Source: Cumulibacter sp047975195 (lineage in GTDB: Bacteria > Actinomycetota > Actinomycetes > Mycobacteriales > Antricoccaceae). From it: a stretch of 64,000 nucleotides of DNA. The translations under genes were made by a program, and so were the position numbers. Below, in pieces: positions 43,740 to 53,167 of the stretch. Location of the stretch: positions 25,597 through 89,596 of the forward strand of contig JBKEDB010000031.1 of the NCBI GenBank assembly GCA_047975195.1, written 5' to 3'. The first letter of the stretch is position 1, and every line of letters starts with the position of its first letter. Under the pieces are notes generated by a model, which made no database searches, was not told the origin of the DNA, and saw only the letters and a program-made list of their open reading frames with translations.

Positions 43740-44118
43740 GACGGCACCCCGTCGGCTCCGCCACACATCGTCCTACTTCGATATTTCCGTCGCGGGATCG
43801 CACCTCCCAGGACCCGAGCGTCACACCAGGCTCGCTCAAGCAGGACCCGTCGCGGAGATCAAAAACCTGCTTGTACATCGGCGACGCAACGGTCGGCACC
43901 CGGATTCCATCGATTGTCGTCGATCCCACCAGACCTCGCGCGATCACGTTCGCACCGCCGAACGGATCGCGGTGACCCACGCAGTACAGCGTCCCGTCGC
44001 TCATCCGCACGATTGCGACCTGGGCTTCGGCCAGCAATGCGGCGACACCACGCTCGGTCGGTAACCCCTCATCGCGGCAGACCGCCCGCCACGTCGAGGG
44101 CGCCTCGACACTCATCAC
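43732..44118 (-). CDS. nirD: Nitrite reductase [NAD(P)H] small subunit
   Basis: 128 aa. NirD Rieske-like fold: IVRMSDGTLYCVGHRDPFGGANVIARGLVG, PTVASPMYKQVFDLRDGSCLSEPG. As in other NirD proteins the Rieske cluster ligands are missing. It overlaps nirB by 4 bases. Confidence 0.95.
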   Translation of the reverse strand: MMSVEAPSTWRAVCRDEGLPTERGVAALLAEAQVAIVRMSDGTLYCVGHRDPFGGANVIARGLVGSTTIDGIRVPTVASPMYKQVFDLRDGSCLSEPGVTLGSWEVRSRDGNIEVGRCVAEPTGCRHE

Positions 44119-46706
44119 GACACACCTCCACCAGAAACGGGAATCTGCGGTCCGCTGATCAGCACTGGCCGCTGTTGCGGATCGACCGGTCGGATCTGCG
44201 AACGCTCGTCGATATACGCCAAATCCGGGTCAGGAACATCCGGCGCATTCACGAACGAAGTGAATTGGGCGAGTTTCACCGGATCGGTGAGCACATCGCG
44301 CCACTCATCGGAGTAGCTGGCCACATGGCGGGCCATCGCGGCATCGAGGTCCGCGGCGATCCCCAGCGAGTCGTCAATGACCACCGAACGCAGATGCGCC
44401 AGCCCGCCTTCGAGGTTCTCCAGCCAAGCGGCGGTGCGTTGCAGTCGGTCAGCGGTACGGATGTAATACATGAAGAACCGATCGATGGTGCGAATCAGCG
44501 ATTCGTCGTCGAGGTCCTCAACCAGCAGTTGCGCGTGTCGGGGCGTGAATCCGCCGTTGCCGCCGACGTAGAGGTTCCAGCCCTTATCGGTCGCGATCAC
44601 GCCGGCGTCCTTACCGCGCGCCTCCGCGCACTCGCGGGCACAGCCCGATACGCCGAGCTTGACCTTGTGAGGCGCGCGGAGCCCGCGATAGCGGTTCTCC
44701 AGCAGGATCGCCATCGATGTCGAGTCCTGTACGCCGTACCGACACCAACTCGAGCCAACGCACGACTTCACGGTGCGCAGCGATTTTCCGTATGCGTGTC
44801 CGGACTCGAACCCGGCGTCCACCAGCCGCCGCCAGATCAATGGCAGTTCCTCGATCCGCGCCCCGAACAGATCGATGCGCTGCCCGCCTGTGATCTTCGT
44901 GTACAGCCCGAAGTCACGAGCGATCTCGCCGATCGTGATCAGTCCGTCAGGGGTGATCTCGCCGCCTGGAATACGCGGTACGACGGAATACGTGCCGTCT
45001 TTCTGCAGATTCGCCAGCACATGGTCGTTCGTGTCCTGCAGACTCGCCTGCTCACCGGACAGGATGTGCCCGCCACCGAGGCTCGCGAGAATCGACCCCA
45101 CCGTCGGCCGGCAAATATCGCAGCCGCGGCCCGAATCGCCGTGGCGGGCGATGATGTCGGAGAACGTGGTGAGACCGCTGACGGAAACCGCTGCGAACAG
45201 CTCAGCGCGCGACATCGAGAAGTGCTCACATAGCGCGTTCGACACCTCGACACCAGCGGCCTCTAGGCCCGCGATCATCAGGTTCTTCACCATCGGCAGA
45301 CACGAACCGCAACTCGTGCCGGCCTTGGTGTACGCCTTCACCGCGGCGAGGTCGTGTGCTCCGTCGACGACGGAAGCCCGGATCGCGCCCGCATTGACGT
45401 TATTGCACGAACACACCACCGAGTCATCGGGCAGATCGCCGGTGCCCGGTGCATCAAGCCCCTCGGGAACCAGGTACGCGGCCGGGTCCGCCCCAAGCTC
45501 GCGGCCGACCATCGGACGCAGCGCGGCGTACGCCGAGGCGTCGCCGACCAAGATGCCACCACGTAGGGTCCGAGCGTCGTCGCTCATCACCAGCTTCTTA
45601 TAGACGCCGGCGACGGGGTCGGCGTACACGACCTCCAGGGATCCGCTTTCCCGACCGAACGCGTCACCGAAGCTGGCGACGTCGACGCCGAGCAGTTTGA
45701 GTTTTGTCGAGGCATCGACGCCCGGGAACGTGCCGTCCCCACCCAGTAGTTGGTTCGCGGTAACCTCCGCCATCGCGTTACCGGGAGCGACCAGACCCCA
45801 CACCGCGCCGTCGATGCAAGCGACCTCACCAATGGCGCTGATCGCGTCATCCTCGGTGCGGCAGCGCTCATCGACGATGACACCGCCGCGTTCGCCGATG
45901 GGTAGTCCGGTGTCACGGGCGAGTTCGTCCCGAGGCCGCACACCGGTAGCGAACACCACGACGTCCGCCGGCACACGGTCGGAGCTCGCGAACTCGACCT
46001 GGTGCACGCGGCCGTAGCGACCATGGATCCGCGAGCTCGCGGTCTCGGTGTGCACGGTGACGCCGAGTTGCTCGATCAGCCTGCGCAGCGCCTGACCGCC
46101 GCCGTCATCGACCTGGATCGGCATCAGCCGCGGTGCGAATTCGACAACTCGGCTGCGCGCGCCGAGCGCCTGCAAGGCACCGGCAGCCTCCAGGCCCAGT
46201 AGCCCACCGCCAATCACCACCCCGTTCAGCACACGGTCGGGATCCTCCTTGCGCAGCTCTTCGACGTACCCGCGCAGCGAGGCGACGTCGTCGATCGTGC
46301 GGTACACGAAACACCCGTCGATGTCGTTGCCCTTGATCGGCGGGGTGAACGCATAGGAACCGGTCGCGAGTACGAGGTGGTCGTAGCCGAGTTGCGCACC
46401 GTCCTGAAGCGTGATCTGCCGGGACGCACGGTCGATCGCTGTGGCGCGGCAGGAGGTGCGCAGCCGGACGCCATCGGCGTTCCAGAATTCGCGGTCCCCC
46501 AGACTCAGCGACTGCGGATCGCGACCGGTGAAGTAGGTCGTCAGCGCGACCCGGTCGTACGGCGCGCGCGGCTCATCGGCCAGCACCGTCACCTCGAGTT
46601 CGCCGCTGGCGGTACCTGGACGGATAGCCTCGACGAATCGGTGCGCGACCATTCCGCCGCCGATGACGACGATGCGCCGGGCGCCTTGGGTATTCGTGGT
46701 GGTCAT
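44115..46706 (-). CDS. nirB: Nitrite reductase [NAD(P)H] large subunit
   Basis: 863 aa from ATG 46706. Order of domains: N-terminal FAD/NAD(P)H oxidoreductase (RRIVVIGGGMVAHRFVE, VVFATGVRPRDELA), BFD-like [2Fe-2S] domain (CSCNNVNAGAI ... GTSCGSCLP), a nitrite/sulfite reductase ferredoxin-like domain, and the C-terminal siroheme/[4Fe-4S] part with CVGSSWCRYG and GCARECAEARGKD. It reduces nitrite to ammonium in the cytoplasm. First gene of a leftward operon nirB-nirD-SUMT-nnaR-like-chelatase; the element GTTTC-n16-GTTAA lies about 45 bases upstream. Confidence 0.97.
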   Translation of the reverse strand: MTTTNTQGARRIVVIGGGMVAHRFVEAIRPGTASGELEVTVLADEPRAPYDRVALTTYFTGRDPQSLSLGDREFWNADGVRLRTSCRATAIDRASRQITLQDGAQLGYDHLVLATGSYAFTPPIKGNDIDGCFVYRTIDDVASLRGYVEELRKEDPDRVLNGVVIGGGLLGLEAAGALQALGARSRVVEFAPRLMPIQVDDGGGQALRRLIEQLGVTVHTETASSRIHGRYGRVHQVEFASSDRVPADVVVFATGVRPRDELARDTGLPIGERGGVIVDERCRTEDDAISAIGEVACIDGAVWGLVAPGNAMAEVTANQLLGGDGTFPGVDASTKLKLLGVDVASFGDAFGRESGSLEVVYADPVAGVYKKLVMSDDARTLRGGILVGDASAYAALRPMVGRELGADPAAYLVPEGLDAPGTGDLPDDSVVCSCNNVNAGAIRASVVDGAHDLAAVKAYTKAGTSCGSCLPMVKNLMIAGLEAAGVEVSNALCEHFSMSRAELFAAVSVSGLTTFSDIIARHGDSGRGCDICRPTVGSILASLGGGHILSGEQASLQDTNDHVLANLQKDGTYSVVPRIPGGEITPDGLITIGEIARDFGLYTKITGGQRIDLFGARIEELPLIWRRLVDAGFESGHAYGKSLRTVKSCVGSSWCRYGVQDSTSMAILLENRYRGLRAPHKVKLGVSGCARECAEARGKDAGVIATDKGWNLYVGGNGGFTPRHAQLLVEDLDDESLIRTIDRFFMYYIRTADRLQRTAAWLENLEGGLAHLRSVVIDDSLGIAADLDAAMARHVASYSDEWRDVLTDPVKLAQFTSFVNAPDVPDPDLAYIDERSQIRPVDPQQRPVLISGPQIPVSGGGVS

Positions 46707-46750
46707 GATTGGCCTCTCTGTCGTGCTGCCTTCGAGATTTCCAGCCGAAT

Positions 46751-46777
46751 GTTTCAAGCCCGCCGAGCCGTGTTAAC
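46751..46777. promoter_or_regulatory. Nitrate-cluster cis element upstream of nirB
   Basis: ATGTTTC-AAGCCC ... GTTAAC with 16 bases between GTTTC and GTTAA. GAAAC follows six bases after GTTAA. The half-sites resemble GlnR boxes (GTnAC, GAAAC). A similar element precedes the nitrate transporter gene. Confidence 0.5.
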
Positions 46778-46794
46778 GCCAGGAAACATCCCGC

Positions 46795-48276
46795 TCACCG
46801 AACGGCCGCTTCGGTGTGCGAGGCGGCGGGCACGCTGCTATCTGCATCAGGATCCGCACTCTTGAGCCAGACGATCGCGTCGCCGACCGCCGCGGCACAG
46901 CCACCGCATCCGGTGGTCGCGCGGGTGCGGGCGGCGATCTCCGCGACGCTGCGATCGCCGGCGCGGTAGGCGGCGATGATGTGCCCCTTGGTGACTCCGT
47001 TGCAACGGCACAGCGTCGCGCTGTTGGGGATCTTGGTGATGCTTGCTTCACCCGACGGCGCAGCGAGCAGGGATCGATCCAGCAAGAGGTGCGCGGGATC
47101 GGCCGGCACCGATAAGCCACGCTCGAAGATCGCCTGCAACTCGGCGGCGATCTCCGGTGCACCAACGCAGACCGCTGCTCGCAGTTGGTCGCCATCTGTG
47201 GCCAGTTTGATACTGCGCCCGCCACGCGGGTCATACAGACTGACCAGCCGCAACTCGCTCGGCTCACGCAACAACGACGCATCGCCGAGGGTGACGGCAC
47301 TGATGCCGCCGGCCTTGAGCCGCACGATGTCGCGTTCGACGGGCGCGGGCGCTACGGTGATGCCCGCCATCGCCCGCGATAGCCGGCGTGCTTGCTCCCA
47401 GCCTGGACCAATCAGTCCGCGGGTCCCTTCCGGCGGCTCGGCACAATCGCCGATTGCCGCGATGGCTGGATCGTCGATCGAGCGCAGGTCGTTCCCGACC
47501 AGGATCCCTTCGTCGGTACTCAGCCCCGCTGTGCGCGCGAGTTCAGTCGCGGGTGCAATCCCTGCGGTGATGATCAGCGTCTCGGCAGTAACGAAGCGCC
47601 CATCCCCGAGCCGCACGCCACGCATCCGGCCGTCGGTGCGCTCGATCGCGCACGCCTCGGCGCCGCTGAGTACATCGATGCCTCTTTCGCGCAGCGCCTG
47701 TGCCACGACAGCCGACGAATCAGCGTCGAGTTGCCGCTGCATCGGAGCGTCGCCGGTGTGCAACAGGCTCACCTGCGCCCCTCGCCCGGCTAGTCCTGCG
47801 GCCACCTCGACGCCGAGCACCCCGCCGCCGAGTACCGCGATCGGCGTACCGACGGCGGCTACCGCGATGATCCCCCGCGCGTCGTCCAGAGTACGCAGCA
47901 CTCGGACGCCGTGACCGTCGTCCATACCTTCTATATCAGGGATCCGAGCGCGGGCACCGGTCGCGAGCACCACGTCGTCATAGCCGAGTTCGAGCCCTTC
48001 GTCGGTACGAATCCGACGGTGCAGGCGATCGATGGCCCGCACCCGGACGCCGCGCAGTTGGGTCACTGATTCCGGCAACTCCGGCAAGGTGATGCCTGCC
48101 AGCGTCGTCCGACCGGCGACGACCTCCGAGAGCAATACCCGGTTGTACGGCGGATGTGGCTCCTCGCCGAGCACGGTGATCTGCGCCTGTTGGCCCGCGC
48201 GAGCAAGTTCGGCGGCGACCTCACTGGCAAACCTGGTTCCGACCATGCCGCCGCCGACCACGATGATCTTGCGCAA
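46795..48276 (-). CDS. FAD-dependent NAD(P)H oxidoreductase with BFD-like [2Fe-2S] domain, electron-transfer partner of nitrate reductase (NasB-like)
   Basis: 493 aa. It begins KIIVVGGGMVGTRFASEV (FAD site), continues with PYNRVLLSEVVAG, VVLATGARARIPDIEG, VLGGGVLGVEVAAGL (NAD site) and TDEGILVGNDLRS, and has a C-terminal [2Fe-2S] domain: LCRCNGVTKGHIIAAYRAG ... TTGCGGCAA. It resembles the N-terminal half of NirB without the siroheme part. It directly follows the nitrate reductase with no spacer, so it probably supplies electrons from NAD(P)H to nitrate reductase. Confidence 0.88.
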   Translation of the reverse strand: MRKIIVVGGGMVGTRFASEVAAELARAGQQAQITVLGEEPHPPYNRVLLSEVVAGRTTLAGITLPELPESVTQLRGVRVRAIDRLHRRIRTDEGLELGYDDVVLATGARARIPDIEGMDDGHGVRVLRTLDDARGIIAVAAVGTPIAVLGGGVLGVEVAAGLAGRGAQVSLLHTGDAPMQRQLDADSSAVVAQALRERGIDVLSGAEACAIERTDGRMRGVRLGDGRFVTAETLIITAGIAPATELARTAGLSTDEGILVGNDLRSIDDPAIAAIGDCAEPPEGTRGLIGPGWEQARRLSRAMAGITVAPAPVERDIVRLKAGGISAVTLGDASLLREPSELRLVSLYDPRGGRSIKLATDGDQLRAAVCVGAPEIAAELQAIFERGLSVPADPAHLLLDRSLLAAPSGEASITKIPNSATLCRCNGVTKGHIIAAYRAGDRSVAEIAARTRATTGCGGCAAAVGDAIVWLKSADPDADSSVPAASHTEAAVR

Positions 48277-50364
48277 TTAGGCCTCCTTGCGGCGTACGTC
48301 GACCGCGCACACCTTGAATTCGGGCATACCGCTGATCGGGTCACTGTCGGGATTGGTCGCGCGGTTGACCGAGCCCTCACCACTGAAGTGGAACGGCATG
48401 AACACCACCTCGGGGCGAATGTCGTAGGACAATCGCGCCGGTGCGCTTACCGCGCCGCGTCCGGAGGTGACCTGTACGTCGTCGCCGTCGGTGATCTGCA
48501 GCCGCGCTGCGGTCAACGGATGGATCTGCACGAACGCGCCGCGGCTGACCGCGTCGAGCTCCGGTATCCGTCTGGTCTGCGCGCCGGACTGATAGTGCGC
48601 GAGCACTCGCCCGGTGATGAGGTACATCGGCGCACCGGGGCGCACGTCGTCACGGACATCGCTGGCATGCACCGGACGCATCCGCGCCCGCCCGTTCGGG
48701 TGCGCGAAACGCGAAGTAAATAGTCGCGGTGTACCCGGCGTTCCGGCTGCGTACGGCCAATGCGCGGGCAGCGGCTCGTCAAGGCGGTCGTAATCGATAC
48801 CGGCGTAGTCGGCTAGTCCGCCCGAGCTTGCGGCCCCTAGTTCGGTGAACACGTCCAGAGCGGTGCGCGCGAACTCGTGACCGAGGCTCGCAGCGAGGTC
48901 GGCGATCACTGCGAGTTCATCGCGGGCCTCACCCGGCGGTGGTCGCAGCCGCCGCCGACGAATCACCCTGCCCTCCAGATTCGTCATCGTGCCCTCCTCC
49001 TCGGCCCACTGCGCTATGGGCAGGACGACGTCCGCGAGCATCGCCGTCTCCGAAGGCACGAAGTCGGTGACAACCAGCAGATCCAAACCGGCCAGACGGC
49101 GCTTGAGGTCTTCGGCGTTCGGTGCCGACACGACCAAATTCGAACCATGCACCAGCAACGCTTTCGGTCCGGAGGGTTCACCGAGCGACGTCAGCAACTG
49201 CATAGCCGGCAGACCCGCACCGGGGAGGTCGGCGGGCTCGATCCCCCACACGGAGGCAATGTGCTCGCGGGCAACCGGATCGGCGATCGAGCGGTACCCC
49301 GGCAGCTGGTCGGCCTTCTGCCCGTGCTCACGTCCGCCCTGCCCATTGCCCTGACCGGTCAGGGCGCCGTACCCGTTACCGCGGCGGCCCGGCAAGCCAA
49401 GCGCGAGGGCTAGGTTGATGGCTGCTTGCACCGTGTCAGTTCCGTTCGCGTGCTGTTCGGCTCCGCGACCGGTGAGCACGTATGCGCCCTGACCGCCGCC
49501 ATGGGCGCTTGCCCGCCACAGCGTCCGTGCGGCTTGCCGGATGCTGTGCGCCGGCACGCCGGTGACCTGCTCGGCGCGCTCGGGCCACCATTCGTTGGCG
49601 CTCGCGAGCGCATCGGCGACGCCGTCGACCCGAGCCCGCAGGAAATCGACGTCCACCGCGTCGTCGGCAATCAGCACGTGCAGTAAGGCCAGCAGCAGCG
49701 GAATATCTGTGCCAGGCAATGGCTGCAGGTGCAGACCCTGCCCGTCATCGCACAGCGCGGCGGTGGCGCTGCGACGCGGGTCGATCACGATGAGTCCACC
49801 GCAGCTACGGGCGGCGGCTAGGTGTTGCACCAGCGGCGGCATCGTGTCGGCGATATTGCTCCCGATCAGCAGGATCGATTCCGCCGAATCTAGGTCGGTG
49901 ACGGGAAACGGGAGGCCGCGGTCGATGCCGAATGACTGGTTACCCGCCGCTGCTGCCGAGGACATACAGAACCGGCCGTTGTAGTCGATCATCGCCGTAC
50001 CGATTGCGAGCCGGGCTAATTTGCCTAGCAGATAGGCCTTCTCGTTGGTCAACCCGCCGCCGCCGAATACCGCTACGGCGTCAGGACCGTACTCGGCCTG
50101 CAGCGCACGAATCCGGTTGGCGATCAGCGCGAGTGCGTCGTCCCAACTGGCGGGTTCCAGGTCACCTGCCGTGGTGCGGATCAGCGGTGTGAGTAGCCGG
50201 TCTTCAACATCGAGTAACGCCGCGCTGGTCCAACCCTTTTGACATAGGCCACCGCGATTCGTGGGGAAATCACGCCCGCTTACCGCAACCCCGGAAGCGG
50301 TGTCGGTGAGCGTCATCGCGCATTGCAATGCACAGTACGGGCAGTGGGTGTCGACAGCCGCCAT
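48277..50364 (-). CDS. Assimilatory nitrate reductase, molybdopterin catalytic subunit (NasA/NarB-like)
   Basis: 695 aa from ATG 50364. [4Fe-4S] ligands Cys8, Cys11, Cys15 and Cys41 (HCPYCALQC ... GLCQKG). The Mo-bis-MGD domain includes NGRFCMSSAAAAG, with the likely Mo-ligand Cys, GSNIADTMPPLVQHL, VIDPRRSATAAL, and GRGAEQHANGTDTVQA. C-terminal molybdopterin dinucleotide-binding domain ends RATNPDSDPISGMPEFK. No twin-arginine leader, so it is cytoplasmic, as expected for the assimilatory enzyme. The start codon overlaps the transporter stop (ATGA). Confidence 0.95.
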   Translation of the reverse strand: MAAVDTHCPYCALQCAMTLTDTASGVAVSGRDFPTNRGGLCQKGWTSAALLDVEDRLLTPLIRTTAGDLEPASWDDALALIANRIRALQAEYGPDAVAVFGGGGLTNEKAYLLGKLARLAIGTAMIDYNGRFCMSSAAAAGNQSFGIDRGLPFPVTDLDSAESILLIGSNIADTMPPLVQHLAAARSCGGLIVIDPRRSATAALCDDGQGLHLQPLPGTDIPLLLALLHVLIADDAVDVDFLRARVDGVADALASANEWWPERAEQVTGVPAHSIRQAARTLWRASAHGGGQGAYVLTGRGAEQHANGTDTVQAAINLALALGLPGRRGNGYGALTGQGNGQGGREHGQKADQLPGYRSIADPVAREHIASVWGIEPADLPGAGLPAMQLLTSLGEPSGPKALLVHGSNLVVSAPNAEDLKRRLAGLDLLVVTDFVPSETAMLADVVLPIAQWAEEEGTMTNLEGRVIRRRRLRPPPGEARDELAVIADLAASLGHEFARTALDVFTELGAASSGGLADYAGIDYDRLDEPLPAHWPYAAGTPGTPRLFTSRFAHPNGRARMRPVHASDVRDDVRPGAPMYLITGRVLAHYQSGAQTRRIPELDAVSRGAFVQIHPLTAARLQITDGDDVQVTSGRGAVSAPARLSYDIRPEVVFMPFHFSGEGSVNRATNPDSDPISGMPEFKVCAVDVRRKEA

Positions 50365-51797
50365 CAGACGACCTCCGACGCGAGCGCGCTGCCCTTGCGG
50401 CAGTACACGATCCAGGTGAGGGCCCCCATCGCGAGGTATACGCCGATGAACACCCATAGCGCTGCCTCGATACCGCCGGTGGCGCTCGTCGAGAGCGCGA
50501 AAGTGCGCGGGATCAGGAATCCGCCGAATGCACCGATCGCGCCGGCAATACCGATACACGCTGCGGCGATACGTTTGGTCGAAGCCGCGTCAGCGCCTCT
50601 CGCGGTCGCCCGGAAGATCGCCGGGATCATGCGGTAGATCGAGCCGTTGCCGATGCCGGTGAAGACGAACAGCCACAGGAACGACGCGAAGAACAGTCCG
50701 AACGAGTGCGCATTTAGCCCGACGATGACGCCGATGGCTCCCAGAATCATTGCCGCGAACGACACCACCGTGACGATAGCTCCGCCGAATCGGTCGCCCA
50801 GGACGCCGCCAATCGGGCGAGCGACAGATCCCACCAGGGCACCCAGGAAGGCGATCGACAGGTCGATCTCGGCGAACTCACCAGCGAGCAGTGTCGGGAA
50901 GGCACCGGCATAGCCGATGAATGAACCGAAGGTCCCGATGTAGATGATCGACAGGATCCAGGTATGCCGGTGCCGCAGCGCCGCGTGGAAGCTACGCGAG
51001 TCCGAGGAAGCGTCGGCGACGTTGTGCATGAACTTCCAGGCGAGTACGGCGGCCAGCAGACTCAACGGGATAAAGATCAGCCCGGCCCGCTCCAGCGCGA
51101 TACCCGCGCCCGAGACGATGATCAGCGGTACGGCGAACTGGACTGCAGCCGTGCCGACGTTTCCGCCGGCAGCGTTGAGGCCGAGCGCCTTACCTTTCTC
51201 AGTCTCCGGATAGAAGAAAGAGATGTTCGCCATCGACGAGGCGAAGTTTCCGCCGCCGAACCCGGCGAGCGCCGCCACGAGTAGCAGGACACCGAAGGGG
51301 GTGTCCGGATTGGAGACGACCCAGGCGAGCGCCCCGGCCGGGATGATCAGCAATAGCGCCGAAATGATGGTCCAGTTACGACCCCCGAACCGGGGCACGG
51401 CGAACGTGTAAGGGATGCGTAACGTCGCACCGACGAGACTGGGAATCGAGACCAGCCAGAACATCTGATCGACGGTGAGAACGAACCCAGCCGCGGGTAG
51501 TTGCGGCACGACGATGCTCCAGATCGCCCAAAGAGCGAACCCGAGAAACTCTGCAAAGACCGAGACCGCCAAATTGACGCGGGCGATCGCCTTACCGCCG
51601 TGGCGCCATTGCTTCGGCTCTTCGGGGTTCCAGCCGTGCATCCAACGCCCGCGTGTCAGCGTGACTCCAGGTAGCAGACGCTCGCCGTTCTCGGCGGGCG
51701 CTGGCTGGTGAAGGGCCGCGGATGGATCAGGACGTGCGGCATCGTCGGTCGCGGTGGCTGGATTCTGCACAGGTGACATGTTCTGCACGGGCGGCAT
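50364..51797 (-). CDS. narK: NarK/NasA-type nitrate/nitrite MFS transporter
   Basis: 477 aa. A hydrophilic N-terminal region of about 70 residues (starting MPPVQNMSPVQNPA, a small repeat) precedes about 12 membrane helices. Nitrate-porter features: AEFLGFALWAIWSIV, GFGGGNFASSMANISFFYP (the first nitrate signature), and GNGSIYRMIPAIF (the second). It imports nitrate or exchanges nitrite. GAGGAG precedes the ATG. First gene of the transporter-nitrate reductase-NasB-like operon. Confidence 0.95.
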   Translation of the reverse strand: MPPVQNMSPVQNPATATDDAARPDPSAALHQPAPAENGERLLPGVTLTRGRWMHGWNPEEPKQWRHGGKAIARVNLAVSVFAEFLGFALWAIWSIVVPQLPAAGFVLTVDQMFWLVSIPSLVGATLRIPYTFAVPRFGGRNWTIISALLLIIPAGALAWVVSNPDTPFGVLLLVAALAGFGGGNFASSMANISFFYPETEKGKALGLNAAGGNVGTAAVQFAVPLIIVSGAGIALERAGLIFIPLSLLAAVLAWKFMHNVADASSDSRSFHAALRHRHTWILSIIYIGTFGSFIGYAGAFPTLLAGEFAEIDLSIAFLGALVGSVARPIGGVLGDRFGGAIVTVVSFAAMILGAIGVIVGLNAHSFGLFFASFLWLFVFTGIGNGSIYRMIPAIFRATARGADAASTKRIAAACIGIAGAIGAFGGFLIPRTFALSTSATGGIEAALWVFIGVYLAMGALTWIVYCRKGSALASEVV

Positions 51798-51843
51798 GCG
51801 AACTCCTCAGTTGCGGTGGATAAAGCGAACGTAGGAATTGGAT

Positions 51844-51870
51844 GTTTCGAGCCCCCCCGCCTTCTGTTAC
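51844..51870. promoter_or_regulatory. Nitrate-cluster cis element upstream of narK
   Basis: ATGTTTC-GAGCCC ... GTTACC with 17 bases between GTTTC and GTTAC, about 46 bases before the narK start. It is closely similar to the element before nirB. Confidence 0.55.
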
Positions 51871-52034
51871 CCGCCGATCAACTCGTGCTCACAAGCCCAC
51901 CCGCGCTGTGTGAGGCGTGTTGGCGCTCGATTCGACAACTGCAGCCAACGCACCGGGCCACCTCGACGAGTCGATTCCAGGCTCCGTCGCCGCGACCATC
52001 CAGCGGCGCCCGCGGAACGTCGTACGCTGGCGGC

Positions 52035-52793
52035 ATGACTGAACTCGCTGAGCTACTTCGTGACGCGCAGCGCGTCGTAGCCTTCACCGGCGCCGGGATC
52101 TCCACCGAATCAGGGATTCCCGACTTCCGATCCCCCGGCGGTGTGTGGACGCGCTACGACCCGCGCGAGTTCACCTTCGACCGATACGTCGAATCCGCCG
52201 AGGTTCGCCGCAACTCCTGGGCGATGCGCACGGAACTGTTCGAAGGCCGCCCCAGCCCGAACGCCGCCCATCGCGCACTCGCCCACTTGGAAGCCGAAGG
52301 CCGCTCGCTCGGCGTGATCACCCAGAACATCGACGGTCTGCACCAGGACGCCGGTTCGCGCAAGGTGATCGAGATTCACGGCACGATGCGGGACGTCGAG
52401 TGCATCGGCGCGGCGCCACGCATGGGCACCCCGGACGGCTGCGGCTTCCGACGCGAGTCCGAGTGGGTGTTCGGGCTAGTCGACGGCGGCGAGCAGGATC
52501 CGCGCTGCCCGCAATGCGGCGGAATCATCAAATCAGCGACGATCAGCTTCGGGCAGATGATGCCGACCGACGCAATGGAGGAGGCCGTAAACACCGTGCA
52601 ACAGGCGGACCTCGTACTGACCATCGGCTCGTCGCTGCAGGTTTACCCGGCCGCTGAGATCCCGATGATCGGTAAAGAATCCGGCGCCAAGATGGTCATC
52701 ATCAACCGCGAGGAAACACCGTTCGATGAGCACGCCGATCTGGTGATCCACGCGAATGCCGGTGAGACCCTTCAGCGGGCCGTACTCGACTGA
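52035..52793 (+). CDS. Sirtuin (NAD+-dependent protein deacylase, SIR2 family)
   Basis: 252 aa from ATG 52035 (MTELAELL). FTGAGISTESGIPDFRSPGGVW, TQNIDGLHQDAG, IEIHGTM with the catalytic His, and GGIIKSATISFGQMMP. The zinc module is unusual: one clear CPQC pair, and before it ECIG and GCG as single cysteines spaced apart rather than a CxxC. It removes acyl groups from lysines, often on acyl-CoA synthetases. Its 3' end overlaps the convergent gene by 22 bases. Confidence 0.92.
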   Translation: MTELAELLRDAQRVVAFTGAGISTESGIPDFRSPGGVWTRYDPREFTFDRYVESAEVRRNSWAMRTELFEGRPSPNAAHRALAHLEAEGRSLGVITQNIDGLHQDAGSRKVIEIHGTMRDVECIGAAPRMGTPDGCGFRRESEWVFGLVDGGEQDPRCPQCGGIIKSATISFGQMMPTDAMEEAVNTVQQADLVLTIGSSLQVYPAAEIPMIGKESGAKMVIINREETPFDEHADLVIHANAGETLQRAVLD

Positions 52794-53167
52794 CCTATCG
52801 CCCGTTGCGTCACGGCGTACGCCGACAACATCCCGAGAATCTCCGCGGCGATCAACGCAATCCACCCCACCGGCGGTATCAGGTGCGCCAGTCGCGGCAC
52901 GATGAGCGCCGGGGTGATCGCTGCGATCGCCACCACTAAAACGTAGGGAATCCAACTGCGCCGGCAACGCAGTAATGTCGCCAGCAGCAGCGGCGGAAGT
53001 ACCACAACGAGAACGCCAACCAGCACGAAACGCAGGTGCCCGTGCGCTGCCGAGCGCGTCAGGATCCGCCACCATTGCTGCGGTCCGACGACGATGAGTA
53101 CCATCGCGGCTATCGCACACCAGGCGCCGGTGAACGCGGCGCCGAGTACGAAAGCGTAGCGCCCCAC
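52772..53167 (-). CDS. Small membrane protein, unknown function
   Basis: 131 aa with four predicted membrane helices: about residues 3-28, 45-62, 70-92 and 100-116. I do not recognise the family. The GTG start follows the upstream gene stop directly (TAAGTG). It overlaps the sirtuin gene tail to tail. Confidence 0.65.
   Translation of the reverse strand: MGRYAFVLGAAFTGAWCAIAAMVLIVVGPQQWWRILTRSAAHGHLRFVLVGVLVVVLPPLLLATLLRCRRSWIPYVLVVAIAAITPALIVPRLAHLIPPVGWIALIAAEILGMLSAYAVTQRAIGQSSTAR

Noticed and set aside
43732..44118. Missing Rieske cluster ligands in NirD as a defect
   Set aside because: NirD proteins normally lack these ligands while keeping the fold.
43296..45233. 645-codon plus-strand open frame opposite cobA, nirD and nirB
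   Set aside because: Antisense shadow: three recognised genes lie on the other strand, and the translation has random composition.
51774..51797. MPPVQN/MSPVQN repeat at the nitrate transporter N-terminus as two alternative start sites
   Set aside because: The GAGGAG ribosome site is correctly spaced only for the first ATG; the repeat is just a short tandem duplication in a hydrophilic tail.
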